A stretch of DNA of 64,000 bases from contig NZ_VZRA01000004.1 of assembly GCF_008802355.1 (NCBI RefSeq), forward strand, positions 1-64,000, read 5' to 3'. This DNA comes from Oryzomonas sagensis. Its GTDB lineage: Bacteria; Desulfobacterota; Desulfuromonadia; Geobacterales; Pseudopelobacteraceae. A model generated the notes under the pieces. That model did no database searches and was not told the DNA's origin. It worked only from the letters and a program-made list of their open reading frames with translations. This document shows, piece by piece, positions 42,495 to 49,728 of the stretch (its first letter is position 1; the number at the start of each line of letters is the position of its first letter). A program made the position numbers and the translations under genes.

Positions 42495-42725
42495 CTATTG
42501 CTTCGCCAGAAACGCCCACACCTGTCGTTCGATCCCGTCAAGCTGGTTCTGCAACAGCATCTCCGTGATATCCCCGTCGTTGTGCTTCACCGTTGCAATG
42601 TCGATTTCCGCCGGGCTGTCTGGCGTGATCGGTAGGCCGTAACCATCTTTTGTGCCGCGGTCCGCCGGGGTAAACTCGAACTCGACCACCAGAGGCACGT
42701 CGAAGTACGTGATATTTGCGATCAT
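42495..42725 (-). CDS. 76-aa early protein, unknown
   Basis: ATG at 42725 overlaps the stop of the 26-aa gene. Beta-like start MIANITYFDVPLVVEFEFTP and helical end (NQLDGIERQVWAFLAKQ). No family recognised. Confidence 0.6.
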   Translation of the reverse strand: MIANITYFDVPLVVEFEFTPADRGTKDGYGLPITPDSPAEIDIATVKHNDGDITEMLLQNQLDGIERQVWAFLAKQ

Positions 42726-42802
42726 CGTCCGTTCATCCTCCCCATGCAGACGATCAGGGCCGCGATACCGCAACAAACCCCAAAGACGATAAATGTGGTC
42801 AT
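42722..42802 (-). CDS. 26-aa single-pass membrane peptide
   Basis: Begins MTTFIVFGVCCGIAALIVCM and ends GRMNGR: one hydrophobic segment with three Cys and a basic tail. Its ATG overlaps the stop of the upstream gene (ATGA), and its TGA overlaps the start of the downstream gene (ATGA). Perfect overlap on both sides in a dense operon is good evidence that it is translated. The role is unknown. Confidence 0.6.
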   Translation of the reverse strand: MTTFIVFGVCCGIAALIVCMGRMNGR

Positions 42803-43065
42803 GGGCGTTCAATATTTTTCGGATTGGGCCCCCTGGCGGCCAGCATGGTGTCTGCATAAGCGTAAGCATCCTGGCAATGATTCCCGCGGGAGTCGTCTGG
42901 GCAGAGGGGGATAATTGCTGCCAGCGCCGCCATGGCAAACTGGTCCCGCAAGGTGGTCCGCTGATGCTCAAGCCCTTTGGCGTAAGCCACAAGCTCTTCC
43001 ATAGCGTTGGAAGTGCTTTGGTCTGAATGCAGCCATTTATTGAAGATGTCTTCTGCGTAGCTCAT
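42799..43065 (-). CDS. 88-aa early protein, unknown
   Basis: Start MSYAEDIFNKWLHSDQSTSN, helical, Ala-rich (QFAMAALAAIIPLCPDDSRG). The ATG overlaps the previous stop (ATGA). Soluble. No known family. Confidence 0.6.
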   Translation of the reverse strand: MSYAEDIFNKWLHSDQSTSNAMEELVAYAKGLEHQRTTLRDQFAMAALAAIIPLCPDDSRGNHCQDAYAYADTMLAARGPNPKNIERP

Positions 43066-43331
43066 CGCCGTACCCTCGCTTCCATCTCCGCCCGGTCCTT
43101 CCGCTCCCGGGTGTGCATGAGGATTGTCTCAGCCTCGTCATGGGTGGCTGCTTTCGCCAGCGACGAGGGCGGGGACAGCACCGGGGCATCTTCGGTTGAG
43201 CAAAAGCAGATAGTGCCACAGGAGACGACGAGGGCGATCAGGATTAACAGGCCCCGGAGTTGTTCGGCGTATTCGCGGGCCGTCTGCCGGCGGGTGCGGC
43301 GGTCGAGGGTTTGCAGCATTTGGCTTTTCAT
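43062..43331 (-). CDS. 89-aa single-pass membrane protein
   Basis: ATG at 43331 with GGAGG 8 nt upstream. Basic N-terminus (LDRRTRRQTAREYAEQL), one transmembrane segment (LLILIALVVSCGTICFC), then a polar C-terminus with a charged helix. N-in topology expected. An operator-like motif lies just before its ribosome site. Confidence 0.6.
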   Translation of the reverse strand: MKSQMLQTLDRRTRRQTAREYAEQLRGLLILIALVVSCGTICFCSTEDAPVLSPPSSLAKAATHDEAETILMHTRERKDRAEMEARVRR

Positions 43332-43343
43332 GTCTGTCGCCTC

Positions 43344-43360
43344 CAACAGAATACCTGTTA
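43344..43360 (-). promoter_or_regulatory. Operator-like motif, copy 3
   Basis: Minus strand TAACAGGTATTCTGTTG, arms AACAG and CTGTT, located between the Xis-like gene and the ribosome site of the 89-aa membrane protein. Compare copies at 9191 and 27719. Confidence 0.5.
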
Positions 43361-43380
43361 CACAAGGTAAAAAAATAGCG

Positions 43381-43602
43381 CTACGCTTTCCGCTTCTTGT
43401 CTCCGAACAGTCGGCCCATGCCATCGGGAGTGACCCACCAAGCCCCTCCGCGCTTGACGGCCCCTGGTACATTGCCCCGCAGACATTCCAACGAAAGATA
43501 TCGAGGGGCAAGCCCGTACAGGTGGGCCACTGCTCCCGATCTGGCCCGGGCCATGTTCTGAAACTGTGTCAGGGTTATTTTCTGCACTTCTGTTCTTGCC
43601 AT
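43381..43602 (-). CDS. Excisionase-like DNA-binding protein
   Basis: 73 aa. A helix (LTQFQNMARARSGAVAHLYG) and a winged segment (VPGAVKRGGAWWVTPDGMGR) resemble small winged-helix excisionase or MerR-like modules. It is third in the leftward early operon after the Cro-like gene. Binding near the prophage ends has not been shown, so excisionase is a guess. Confidence 0.45.
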   Translation of the reverse strand: MARTEVQKITLTQFQNMARARSGAVAHLYGLAPRYLSLECLRGNVPGAVKRGGAWWVTPDGMGRLFGDKKRKA

Positions 43603-43605
43603 AAT

Positions 43606-43761
43606 CTACTCGCTTTCCAATGAAATGTACGCAGGGCAACCATTATCAGCGGGGATATGCTGCGGCTCTATCATCGATGTGTGGTTGATCAAAACTTCAA
43701 TATCTTTGCCGTGAATAGTTTTAAGCGCCTCAAGTTTACTGATAAGTGCTTCAATGTTCAC
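43606..43761 (-). CDS. 51-aa early protein, unknown
   Basis: GTG at 43761 overlaps the Cro-like stop (GTGA). Start MNIEALISKLEALKTIHGKD, then IEVLINHTSMIEP. Small mixed alpha/beta protein of unknown function. Confidence 0.55.
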   Translation of the reverse strand: MNIEALISKLEALKTIHGKDIEVLINHTSMIEPQHIPADNGCPAYISLESE

Positions 43762-43946
43762 ACGCTGCCCCTTTCCACAAGTAAATTGTCTTCCTTGAGA
43801 GCATTGATTTCTTCCTGGTTGATTTTAACTGTACCATTCAGCGTGTTTCGAAACCGTACCGGGTCAAAATTGCGCTGTTTTGCCCATGTTGCCATTTTGC
43901 GGCCGGTTTCATCGAAACGTTTTCGTGTTTCTACTAAATCAATCAA
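43758..43946 (-). CDS. Cro-like regulator
   Basis: 62 aa from a TTG with GGGGGTG upstream. MIDLVETRKRFDETGRKMAT, then WAKQRNFDPVRFRNTLNGTV, a helix-turn-helix of the small Cro/Cox type. Divergent from the repressor gene with 129 bp between, the classical immunity switch. Confidence 0.65.
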   Translation of the reverse strand: MIDLVETRKRFDETGRKMATWAKQRNFDPVRFRNTLNGTVKINQEEINALKEDNLLVERGSV

Positions 43947-44075
43947 TTGATCACCCCCTTTTTAACTCGTTTGGTAGAAATATGTTCAGAATGTGTTATT
44001 GTGAATTTGTGCTTTATGTATATTCCTATGGAAACGACCTGTCAATAATAAAAAAGAAGATATCAAGGAATTTTT
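43947..44075. promoter_or_regulatory. Immunity region between cro-like and CI-like genes
   Basis: 129 bp, AT-rich, between divergent regulators. It should contain the two opposing promoters and operators. I see no long perfect palindrome; short repeats (GTGTTATTGTG) are present. Confidence 0.5.
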
Positions 44076-44408
44076 ATGGAAAGCGTCTACGACCGGATAC
44101 AACAGGCGATTGCAGCCTGTAAGATATCCAGAAATGAACTTGTTGATATCACTGGATACACTCAGGGGGCAGTAAGCAAAATATTAAATGGCGGAGTAGG
44201 GATCACTCCCCAGTTCATCAAAATTTTCTGCCTGGCGCTTGGGGTGTCCGAAGATTGGGTTAAGACGGGCAAGGGGGGTATGTTCTCTCTTTCTCCTGCG
44301 GCCCGGGAGCTGGTTGATCTCGTAAAAGGTCTATCTGATGCCGAAGCACAAGCAATCCTTGATCGTAGCCGTAACGAGAAACCAAAAAAATCATCAGATC
44401 ACGTTTAG
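44076..44408 (+). CDS. CI-like repressor
   Basis: 110 aa. HTH_3-type domain (NELVDITGYTQGAVSKILNG then GVGITPQFIKIFCLALGVSE) with a short C-terminal helix and no LexA-like autoprotease domain. Induction must therefore work without RecA-driven self-cleavage, for example by an antirepressor. AAGGAA lies upstream of the ATG. Confidence 0.75.
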   Translation: MESVYDRIQQAIAACKISRNELVDITGYTQGAVSKILNGGVGITPQFIKIFCLALGVSEDWVKTGKGGMFSLSPAARELVDLVKGLSDAEAQAILDRSRNEKPKKSSDHV

Positions 44409-44513
44409 CAGACACAATCCGCCTCCTAAGTGCAAGATGGTATTTTTTGTAGCATACAAGCCTGACAGAATAGGCCCACATGGGGCAGTATGGTTATTAT
44501 TTTGAGGTAACCA

Positions 44514-44537
44514 ATGTAATGCCATGTGGCATTACAT
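44514..44537. repeat. 24-bp palindrome between repressor and RHH gene
   Basis: ATGTAATGCCA (44514-44524) pairs perfectly with 44527-44537 around a 2-nt centre. It lies about 40 nt past the end of the ribbon-helix-helix gene on the minus strand and has no T-run. It could be an operator for a dimeric regulator or a transcript end. Confidence 0.7.
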
Positions 44538-44575
44538 GAAAGTAAAAAAGAGAGTGGGAGGGGCTTTGTGCAGGA

Positions 44576-44716
44576 TTACAGGCGGGCGACTTCTCTCGAT
44601 ACAAGCCAGCGTATCAGCTCGGATTGGTTCATTGAATACGCTTTAGCAACTTTTTCGAGATCCGCCTTTTCCATGGGAGTGAATCTGACCTGTACGGGCT
44701 CGGTCTTGAGGCGCAT
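44576..44716 (-). CDS. 46-aa ribbon-helix-helix repressor
   Basis: TEPVQVRFTPMEKADLEKVA, then KAYSMNQSELIRWLVSREVA, the strand-helix-helix fold of Arc/CopG proteins at full size. Its ATG at 44716 is divergent from the lipoprotein gene start at 44764 with about 47 bp between, so it probably controls that gene and itself. No clear ribosome site, so translation may be weak or leaderless. Confidence 0.7.
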   Translation of the reverse strand: MRLKTEPVQVRFTPMEKADLEKVAKAYSMNQSELIRWLVSREVARL

Positions 44717-44763
44717 AACGTATGTATATACAGCATGAGCCGGTAAAAATAAAGGAGGCGTTT

Positions 44764-45096
44764 ATGTTGAAGCCAATGAATTTGGTGCTGTTGGCTGCTT
44801 TGACCATCATCCTTGCCGGATGTGGCCCGCACATGACCACCACGGATCTTGCCCCTGGCATGACCAGCCAGGAAGTAATCCAGAAACTGGGAAAGCCCAC
44901 CAGCGCCTCGCTGGTGGACAATATGAGATACCTGATATTCAAGGTGAATGACGACGCCTTTGGCCGTAGCGATAATTTTTACGCCGTGGGATTCAAGGAT
45001 GATCACCTTGTCAGTATCGCCCCCCTACCAGAAGACATGCAGGAAAATAGCATTTTCGACGCAGTTAAAAAACGAGGCATTTTTGTAATGCATTAA
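44764..45096 (+). CDS. BamE/SmpA-like prophage lipoprotein
   Basis: 110 aa with a lipoprotein signal (MNLVLLAALTIILAGC) and a BamE-like repeat (DLAPGMTSQEVIQKLGKPTS). ATG at 44764 with AAGGAGG 5 nt upstream. It lies in the lysogeny region between regulators and integrase, where genes that change the lysogen are found. Superinfection exclusion through the outer membrane, or envelope stress sensing, is possible. Confidence 0.65.
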   Translation: MLKPMNLVLLAALTIILAGCGPHMTTTDLAPGMTSQEVIQKLGKPTSASLVDNMRYLIFKVNDDAFGRSDNFYAVGFKDDHLVSIAPLPEDMQENSIFDAVKKRGIFVMH

Positions 45097-45106
45097 AAAA
45101 ATATGC

Positions 45107-45168
45107 TTGACAACGTTAAGTTATGTTGTTTAATGTCTTTCAAGACAGGTAAGTTGTCTGTTATGACA
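45107..45168 (+). promoter_or_regulatory. Promoter and operator of the regulator-integrase pair
   Basis: TTGACA (45107-45112), a 16-nt spacer, TTTAAT (45129-45134), then alternating half-sites AGACA-N7-TGTCT (45143-45159) and TGTC-N6-GACA (45155-45168) just before the ribosome site at about 45176. A regulator bound there would repress the regulator-integrase operon. Confidence 0.55.
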
Positions 45169-45185
45169 GGAAAATGGAGGGTTAC

Positions 45186-45554
45186 ATGAAGGCTTATAAA
45201 CCACTACAGGACGCATTCCGCAAAATGGACACATCAACGGTACACTGGCACAAAACTTCCAAATTTCCAAAAACCATGGAAACAGCCAATGCTGTTTTAT
45301 ACCGAGATGCGGTTGTGGACGCTTCAACTCTGGCCTATTTGGCCCACTGCCTCGGTTTGTCGAATGCCCAAGTAGTGGCGGTTTTAGACCAGTACGCGAA
45401 GGATGCGCCGAAGAAAGCTGCCGAAACGGCCATCCTCAAAAAGCTGATTGCCCCTATTGATCTAAATCGGGATGAGCAGGATCTTATTGAAAAAATACGA
45501 AAGCTGGATGATGCCAAGCGCAAGCTTGTAGCGGAGATGGTGAGGTCGTTATGA
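45186..45554 (+). CDS. Putative regulator co-transcribed with integrase
   Basis: 122 aa from the ATG at 45186 with GGAGGG 5 nt upstream. The middle (VDASTLAYLAHCLGLSNAQV) could be a helix-turn-helix, and the C-terminal LNRDEQDLIEKIRKLDDAKR is typical of the end of prophage repressors. Overlaps the integrase start as ATGA. It probably sets integrase levels, maybe through the half-sites upstream. Confidence 0.5.
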   Translation: MKAYKPLQDAFRKMDTSTVHWHKTSKFPKTMETANAVLYRDAVVDASTLAYLAHCLGLSNAQVVAVLDQYAKDAPKKAAETAILKKLIAPIDLNRDEQDLIEKIRKLDDAKRKLVAEMVRSL

Positions 45555-46768
45555 ACGACAAATCAGTGTTTAAAAAACTGGTATGCCCCAATTGTAGAAA
45601 ATGGACACCGGACGCGACAGGGAAAGCCGTACAGGAATGTCCTAAATGCCGCGTCAGGATGCAACCGTCCGTTAAGTGGCATGTCCGTATTACCCGAAAC
45701 GGGAAAACGTCTGTAAAGGCCGTTTCCAGCCGCAGACAAGATGCAATAGATTATCTGCACGCAGCAAAGGATGCTGTCCGCCGCGGGGCTCTACTGCCGG
45801 GGGAAGAAAAACCCATTACCTGGGAGTCTGCCAAGAAAGATTTTTCAGACTGGATTGACCGTTTCAACGAGAAAGACGATACATACGCCCTATCATTCAA
45901 GACGCGGGAAATATACCACCTCTGTCTGCGCCATCTCGACAACCATTTAAACGACGACCTGCAATCCATTACCGTCAAGCAGGTTGCGGATATGATCACC
46001 GAACTTTCCCGCACTCTATCAACAAAATACGTGTGTGAGACTGTCAAGCTGCTGAAACGGATGTATTCGTTGCAGTGCGGTTGGCACTCTGCCCGGACAA
46101 ATCCCGAACTCCATGCCGTGGCCGCCGACTTGGCTAAGATGGAAATGCCAGACTACAACAATAAGCGGCTGCGGTTCCTCACCGTAGAGGAAACCAAAGT
46201 ACTGTTGGACAACTGCACTGCCCCGCACCTGAAACTGGCGATTCAGATTGCCCTCGCTACTGGCTGGCGCCATGGTATGATTATGGGGCTTGAATGGCGG
46301 CAGATCGATTTTATTAACCGCACTGCCACATTTCAGCCAAAAGATATGAAGTCGGGCCGGGTGTTCGTGGCCCCGTTGATGGGGGGAATCTCTGTGCTGT
46401 TGACCGAATGGCGCAAGCTCCAAGCGAAAAAGAAAATCAGCCCCTTCGTGTTTCAATCCCCCACGCGGAAGGGCCAGCACATGGCTGATATGCAAACCAG
46501 CTGGGAAAAGCTAATGGAGGCATGCAATAAAAAATTGCAGAAGGAGGGAAAGCCCGACTTTTCAGATGTGTGCTTTCATACCCTGCGGCATACCTTCGCC
46601 TCGCACTTCCTGATGAACGGCGGCGACCTTGCTACACTCTCGGAACTGCTTGATCACGCTTCAATCCAGATCACTAAGGACCGCTACGGACACCTTTGCG
46701 TTGAGCATAAAAAAAAGGAAATAGACCGATTCGAGGGGGTGTTTTTTCAGTCTTCGGTCGACAGATAA
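45551..46768 (+). CDS. int: Tyrosine site-specific integrase
   Basis: 405 aa. A four-Cys zinc ribbon (Cys12, Cys15, Cys30, Cys33) begins the protein, followed by arm-binding and core-binding domains (LSFKTREIYHLCLRHLDNHL). The catalytic domain shows ATGWRHGMIMGLEWRQIDF (first Arg), FHTLRHTFASHFL (HxxR), LSELLDHASIQI (His) and KDRYGHL (Tyr nucleophile). It lies 191 bp from the attachment core in tRNA-Arg. Confidence 0.97.
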   Translation: MNDKSVFKKLVCPNCRKWTPDATGKAVQECPKCRVRMQPSVKWHVRITRNGKTSVKAVSSRRQDAIDYLHAAKDAVRRGALLPGEEKPITWESAKKDFSDWIDRFNEKDDTYALSFKTREIYHLCLRHLDNHLNDDLQSITVKQVADMITELSRTLSTKYVCETVKLLKRMYSLQCGWHSARTNPELHAVAADLAKMEMPDYNNKRLRFLTVEETKVLLDNCTAPHLKLAIQIALATGWRHGMIMGLEWRQIDFINRTATFQPKDMKSGRVFVAPLMGGISVLLTEWRKLQAKKKISPFVFQSPTRKGQHMADMQTSWEKLMEACNKKLQKEGKPDFSDVCFHTLRHTFASHFLMNGGDLATLSELLDHASIQITKDRYGHLCVEHKKKEIDRFEGVFFQSSVDR

Positions 46769-46778
46769 TCTGTTTCAG

Positions 46779-46798
46779 AGTGCAAAAAAGAGTGTAAG
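46779..46798 (+). repeat. Candidate integrase arm-type sites, right end
   Basis: AGTGCAAA at 46779 and AGTGTAAG at 46791, 12 bp apart, the partner of the pair at 4709 and 4721 and in the same orientation. Confidence 0.5.
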
Positions 46799-46959
46799 TT
46801 GTTCGACGTGCTTGTACGAATCGAAAGGCGATCATAAGCGGGTAAACCCTTGTGGCCGTTCATTTTATCTAACTATGCATAATACTTGTTAAAATTGATA
46901 AACAGGTTTTCTGCTGGCCTTTTTTAAAAGAAAAACCACCGTAAAAACGATGGTTTAAG

Positions 46960-47005
46960 TGGCGCGCCCGGAGAGATTCGAACTCCCGACAACCTGGTTC
47001 GAAGC
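46960..47005. other. attR core inside tRNA-Arg
   Basis: 46 bp shared exactly with 4603-4648, ending in the anticodon-stem region of the tRNA. Confidence 0.95.
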
Positions 47006-47036
47006 CAGGGACTCTATCCAGCTGAGCTACGGGCGC
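46960..47036 (-). tRNA. tRNA-Arg(UCG)
   Basis: 77 nt with CCA encoded. The acceptor stem GCGCCCG pairs with CGGGCGC. The anticodon loop CTTCGAA gives anticodon TCG, between CCTGG and CCAGG. The T-loop TTCGAAT is present. It is the integration target: the intact gene lies at the right prophage end. Confidence 0.97.
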
Positions 47037-47214
47037 ATACTGAGATTATGACAACTGAACCGCCATGCTGATGGTCGCTCCAGGTATCAGGATGGCACGT
47101 GGTGAGTCATGCACCTGCATATTCGAAAGCCCTAAGATATCACATGATGCAAAATTGGCAACAGCGCGGAAATGATTGCGTTGCCCGGTTTTTACCACCC
47201 ACTGCGATGGTGAT

Positions 47215-48150
47215 TTATTTCCCGTAACGTTCGATGAACCCCTGAACCTGGAGAGCGGTCTCGCTGGTCCGGTCCAGCTCCAGGTAACGGCGCCACGCCT
47301 CCCGCGCCTTGTCCATGCGGTTCAGGTCGAAGGCATTGACGTATCCGACATTATACAGGCTTTCCAGGTTATAGGGCGCGATCTTGAGCGCCCTCTCGAA
47401 ATTTGCCAGGGCTCGCGTGAAATCGCCTGACTGGCGGTACATAGCCCCCTGGTCGTTGAGTATGTCCGCATCGTCGGGGACGAGCGCCAGTGCCCGGTCG
47501 TAGGCCTCAATGGCCTGCTGGGGTTGGTCGCCGTCGTAATAGGCATTTCCCAGTTCGCGCCAGGCTGCCTGATTGCCCGGTGACTTTTGTGTTTTCTGGA
47601 GTGCCTCGGCAATACGTGCGCGTACCTCTTCAGGGACCTGTTGCGTACTGGCCTCCTCCGTGTCGTTGCTGTCCGGCGTTTCCACCTCATCGTCCGAAAC
47701 GGTTTCATCCTCAAATGACGGGCAGACCTGTTTGGCGGCCAGGTCGAGAGCCGAGCCGGGGAAGATGGCTGCCAGCGGGCCTCCCCCCTTCATTCTCGCC
47801 AATCGTTTCCCGTCCGGTCCGATGATGTCGATGAGTTCCAGAACATCCGTCTGTTCGCTGCAATCTATTTCGTAATATTCCAGGTGGAGGCGGTACTGTT
47901 TTTCGCCATATTCGCCGGCAGCCAGTTTGCGCTGCGGTTCGCCCAAGGGGGTGAACCGCAGCCAGACGGTTACCCTGCCCAGGGGGGTCAGTTTCAGGGA
48001 ATCCATGTCAACGGCGACGTCATGGCGCGCCGTACGGGCCAGGGGGCGCCATTGGATCGCCGCCGCCGTTCCCTGAAGAACAACGCCCAGGGAGGCCGCC
48101 AGCACCATGAGGCGCACGAAACGGTATGGTAGTGCTCGTCCTCTGTTCAC
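47215..48150 (-). CDS. Secreted surface-adhesin-like protein with TPR repeats
   Basis: About 311 aa from a GTG at 48150 (the frame is open to 48207). A signal-type segment (LMVLAASLGVVLQGTAAA) is followed by a beta-rich domain resembling Adhesin_E (WRPLARTARHDVAVDMDSLK, YEIDCSEQTDVLELIDIIG), an acidic linker, and about three TPR units (NQAAWRELGNAYYDGDQPQQ, ADILNDQGAMYRQSGDFTRA, LESLYNVGYVNAFDLNRMDK). Probably a periplasmic scaffold. No operon partner. Confidence 0.65.
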   Translation of the reverse strand: MNRGRALPYRFVRLMVLAASLGVVLQGTAAAIQWRPLARTARHDVAVDMDSLKLTPLGRVTVWLRFTPLGEPQRKLAAGEYGEKQYRLHLEYYEIDCSEQTDVLELIDIIGPDGKRLARMKGGGPLAAIFPGSALDLAAKQVCPSFEDETVSDDEVETPDSNDTEEASTQQVPEEVRARIAEALQKTQKSPGNQAAWRELGNAYYDGDQPQQAIEAYDRALALVPDDADILNDQGAMYRQSGDFTRALANFERALKIAPYNLESLYNVGYVNAFDLNRMDKAREAWRRYLELDRTSETALQVQGFIERYGK

Positions 48151-48332
48151 ATTGAATTCCCCGGCATTTTCAAGGATAGGCCCGACTGCGCCATTGTACT
48201 GGAGCATGGTTTGTTTTCAACTGTTTTTTCCGCGGCGTTTCATCTTTTGCCTGGAGTGCTTCCGACTTGACGCCTATACTGTTTTAAGGTAGCTTTCGGC
48301 AGATAGAGTATACAGGAAAGGTGACGCCGGAA

Positions 48333-48896
48333 ATGCGCGTAATTGCGGGTAGTGTGCGGGGAATGAAGCTTGCGGCGCCCCGAGGGATGCAAACCCGTCC
48401 TACAGCCGACCGGGTCCGTGAAGCACTTTTCAGCATCGTTTCGAGCCGTCGCGACCTTCAAGAGGCCCAAGTGCTGGATATCTGTGCAGGAACCGGGAGC
48501 CTGGGGATCGAAGCCCTCAGCCGGGGGGCGGCCTTTTGTTGTTTTGTGGAGCATGATAGGCACGTACAGGCGGTTTTGGAAAAAAATTTGGAGGCCACCG
48601 GCCTTGCCTTCCGGTCTCAGGTCCTTACCTTCGATTGTCTCAAAGCCTTGCGTCTCTTGGCGTCACAAGGGCGGCGCTTCGATGTGGCGTTCTTTGATCC
48701 CCCCTACGCCTCTGCCCTTTACGATACCGTGCCGGAGGCGGTAGGCGGCCTGTCCCTGCTGGCGGATGACGGGGTGCTGATCGTGGAATGCGCGGCGCGC
48801 AAGCCCCTGCCCGAACGGGTCGGGACGCTTATCAAGTGCGATCGCCGGGTTTACGGTGACACGGCACTGGAGTTCTTTATGTTGGAGGACGCATGA
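48333..48896 (+). CDS. rsmD: 16S rRNA guanine-966 N2-methyltransferase
   Basis: 187 aa. MRVIAGSVRGMKLAAPRGM, then TRPTADRVREALFSI, the SAM motif VLDICAGTGSLGIEALSRGA and the catalytic FDPPYASALY are all RsmD hallmarks. Starts at the ATG of 48333. Followed by coaD with ATGA overlap, an arrangement common in bacteria. Confidence 0.93.
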   Translation: MRVIAGSVRGMKLAAPRGMQTRPTADRVREALFSIVSSRRDLQEAQVLDICAGTGSLGIEALSRGAAFCCFVEHDRHVQAVLEKNLEATGLAFRSQVLTFDCLKALRLLASQGRRFDVAFFDPPYASALYDTVPEAVGGLSLLADDGVLIVECAARKPLPERVGTLIKCDRRVYGDTALEFFMLEDA

Positions 48897-49378
48897 AAAA
48901 GATCGCTGTCTATCCCGGTTCCTTCGATCCCATCACCTACGGCCACGTGGATATCATAAACCGCGGCTTGAAGATCTTCGATCAGGTGGTGGTGGCGGTG
49001 GCCGCCAACTCCCAGAAGAACCCCCTGTTTTCCATCGACGAACGGGTCGCCCTGATCCGCGATGTGTTCAGGGAGGAACCGCGGGTGGTTGTTGACACCT
49101 TCAGCGGCCTTCTGATAGATTATGTGTCCTCACGACGGGCACATGTCATCATCCGGGGGCTGCGCGCCATCTCGGACTTTGAGTACGAGTTTCAGATCGC
49201 CCAGATGAACAGCACGATCGGCCAAGGCGTCGAGACGCTGTTCATGATGACATCGCTGCAATACGGTTATCTCTCCTCCTCCATCGTCAAGGAGGTCTGT
49301 CTGCTGAACGGGAACATCGACCGGTTTGTGCCGCCGGAAGTAAAGGCCGCCCTCAGGGCAAAATTCGGACTCGAGTGA
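48893..49378 (+). CDS. coaD: Phosphopantetheine adenylyltransferase
   Basis: 161 aa. Makes dephospho-CoA from 4'-phosphopantetheine and ATP. AVYPGSFDPITYGHVDIINR with the T-x-G-H nucleotidyl-transfer site, NSQKNPLFSIDERVALIRDV, and MTSLQYGYLSSSIVKEV as the second ATP site. Overlaps rsmD by ATGA. Confidence 0.97.
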   Translation: MKKIAVYPGSFDPITYGHVDIINRGLKIFDQVVVAVAANSQKNPLFSIDERVALIRDVFREEPRVVVDTFSGLLIDYVSSRRAHVIIRGLRAISDFEYEFQIAQMNSTIGQGVETLFMMTSLQYGYLSSSIVKEVCLLNGNIDRFVPPEVKAALRAKFGLE

Positions 49379-49484
49379 ACGACCGCCAATGGGCGGTGCC
49401 AAACGGAACCAAGCGTGCAACGAAGCAAAACGACCCAGGCGCTCCAAAGCCCATCCTTTTTTGCAAGCAAGCGAGGTGCGTACC

Positions 49485-49676
49485 ATGATCACACGGGACA
49501 TGATTATCGCCGATATTATCAGACAGCACCCCGAAACAGTGTCGGTATTCCAGCGCTATCATCTTGACTGTTACGAATGCCAGATCGCCGATCTGGAAAC
49601 CGTTGAGCATGGGGCCGGCGTTCACAAGGTTGCCATCGCCGAACTTATCGAAGCATTGAACAAATCTCTGGAATGA
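49485..49676 (+). CDS. DUF1858-type CxxC protein
   Basis: 63 aa, ATG at 49485 with GAGGTG upstream. RDMIIADIIRQHPETVSVFQ, then RYHLDCYECQIADLETVEHG, the small DUF1858 family with one CxxC motif typical of anaerobic bacteria. Probably metal- or redox-linked. Function unknown. Confidence 0.85.
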   Translation: MITRDMIIADIIRQHPETVSVFQRYHLDCYECQIADLETVEHGAGVHKVAIAELIEALNKSLE

Positions 49677-49728
49677 ATACCACGGCTCACGATCACCGGC
49701 AGGTTATTTCCTTGGCGGATTTCACCCC

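Larger units (their letters stand above)
4603..47005. mobile_element. Short-tailed temperate prophage in tRNA-Arg
   Basis: A 46-bp exact direct repeat (4603-4648 and 46960-47005) bounds about 42.4 kb. The right copy is the 3' end of an intact tRNA-Arg gene and the left copy is a truncated duplicate. Inside are an integrase next to the right end, CI- and Cro-like regulators, recombination, replication, packaging, head, connector, fibre and lysis genes in a typical order. All core modules look intact. The P22 gp10-like and SU10-capsid-like proteins, and the lack of a tape-measure gene, indicate a podovirus-like virion. Confidence 0.95.
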
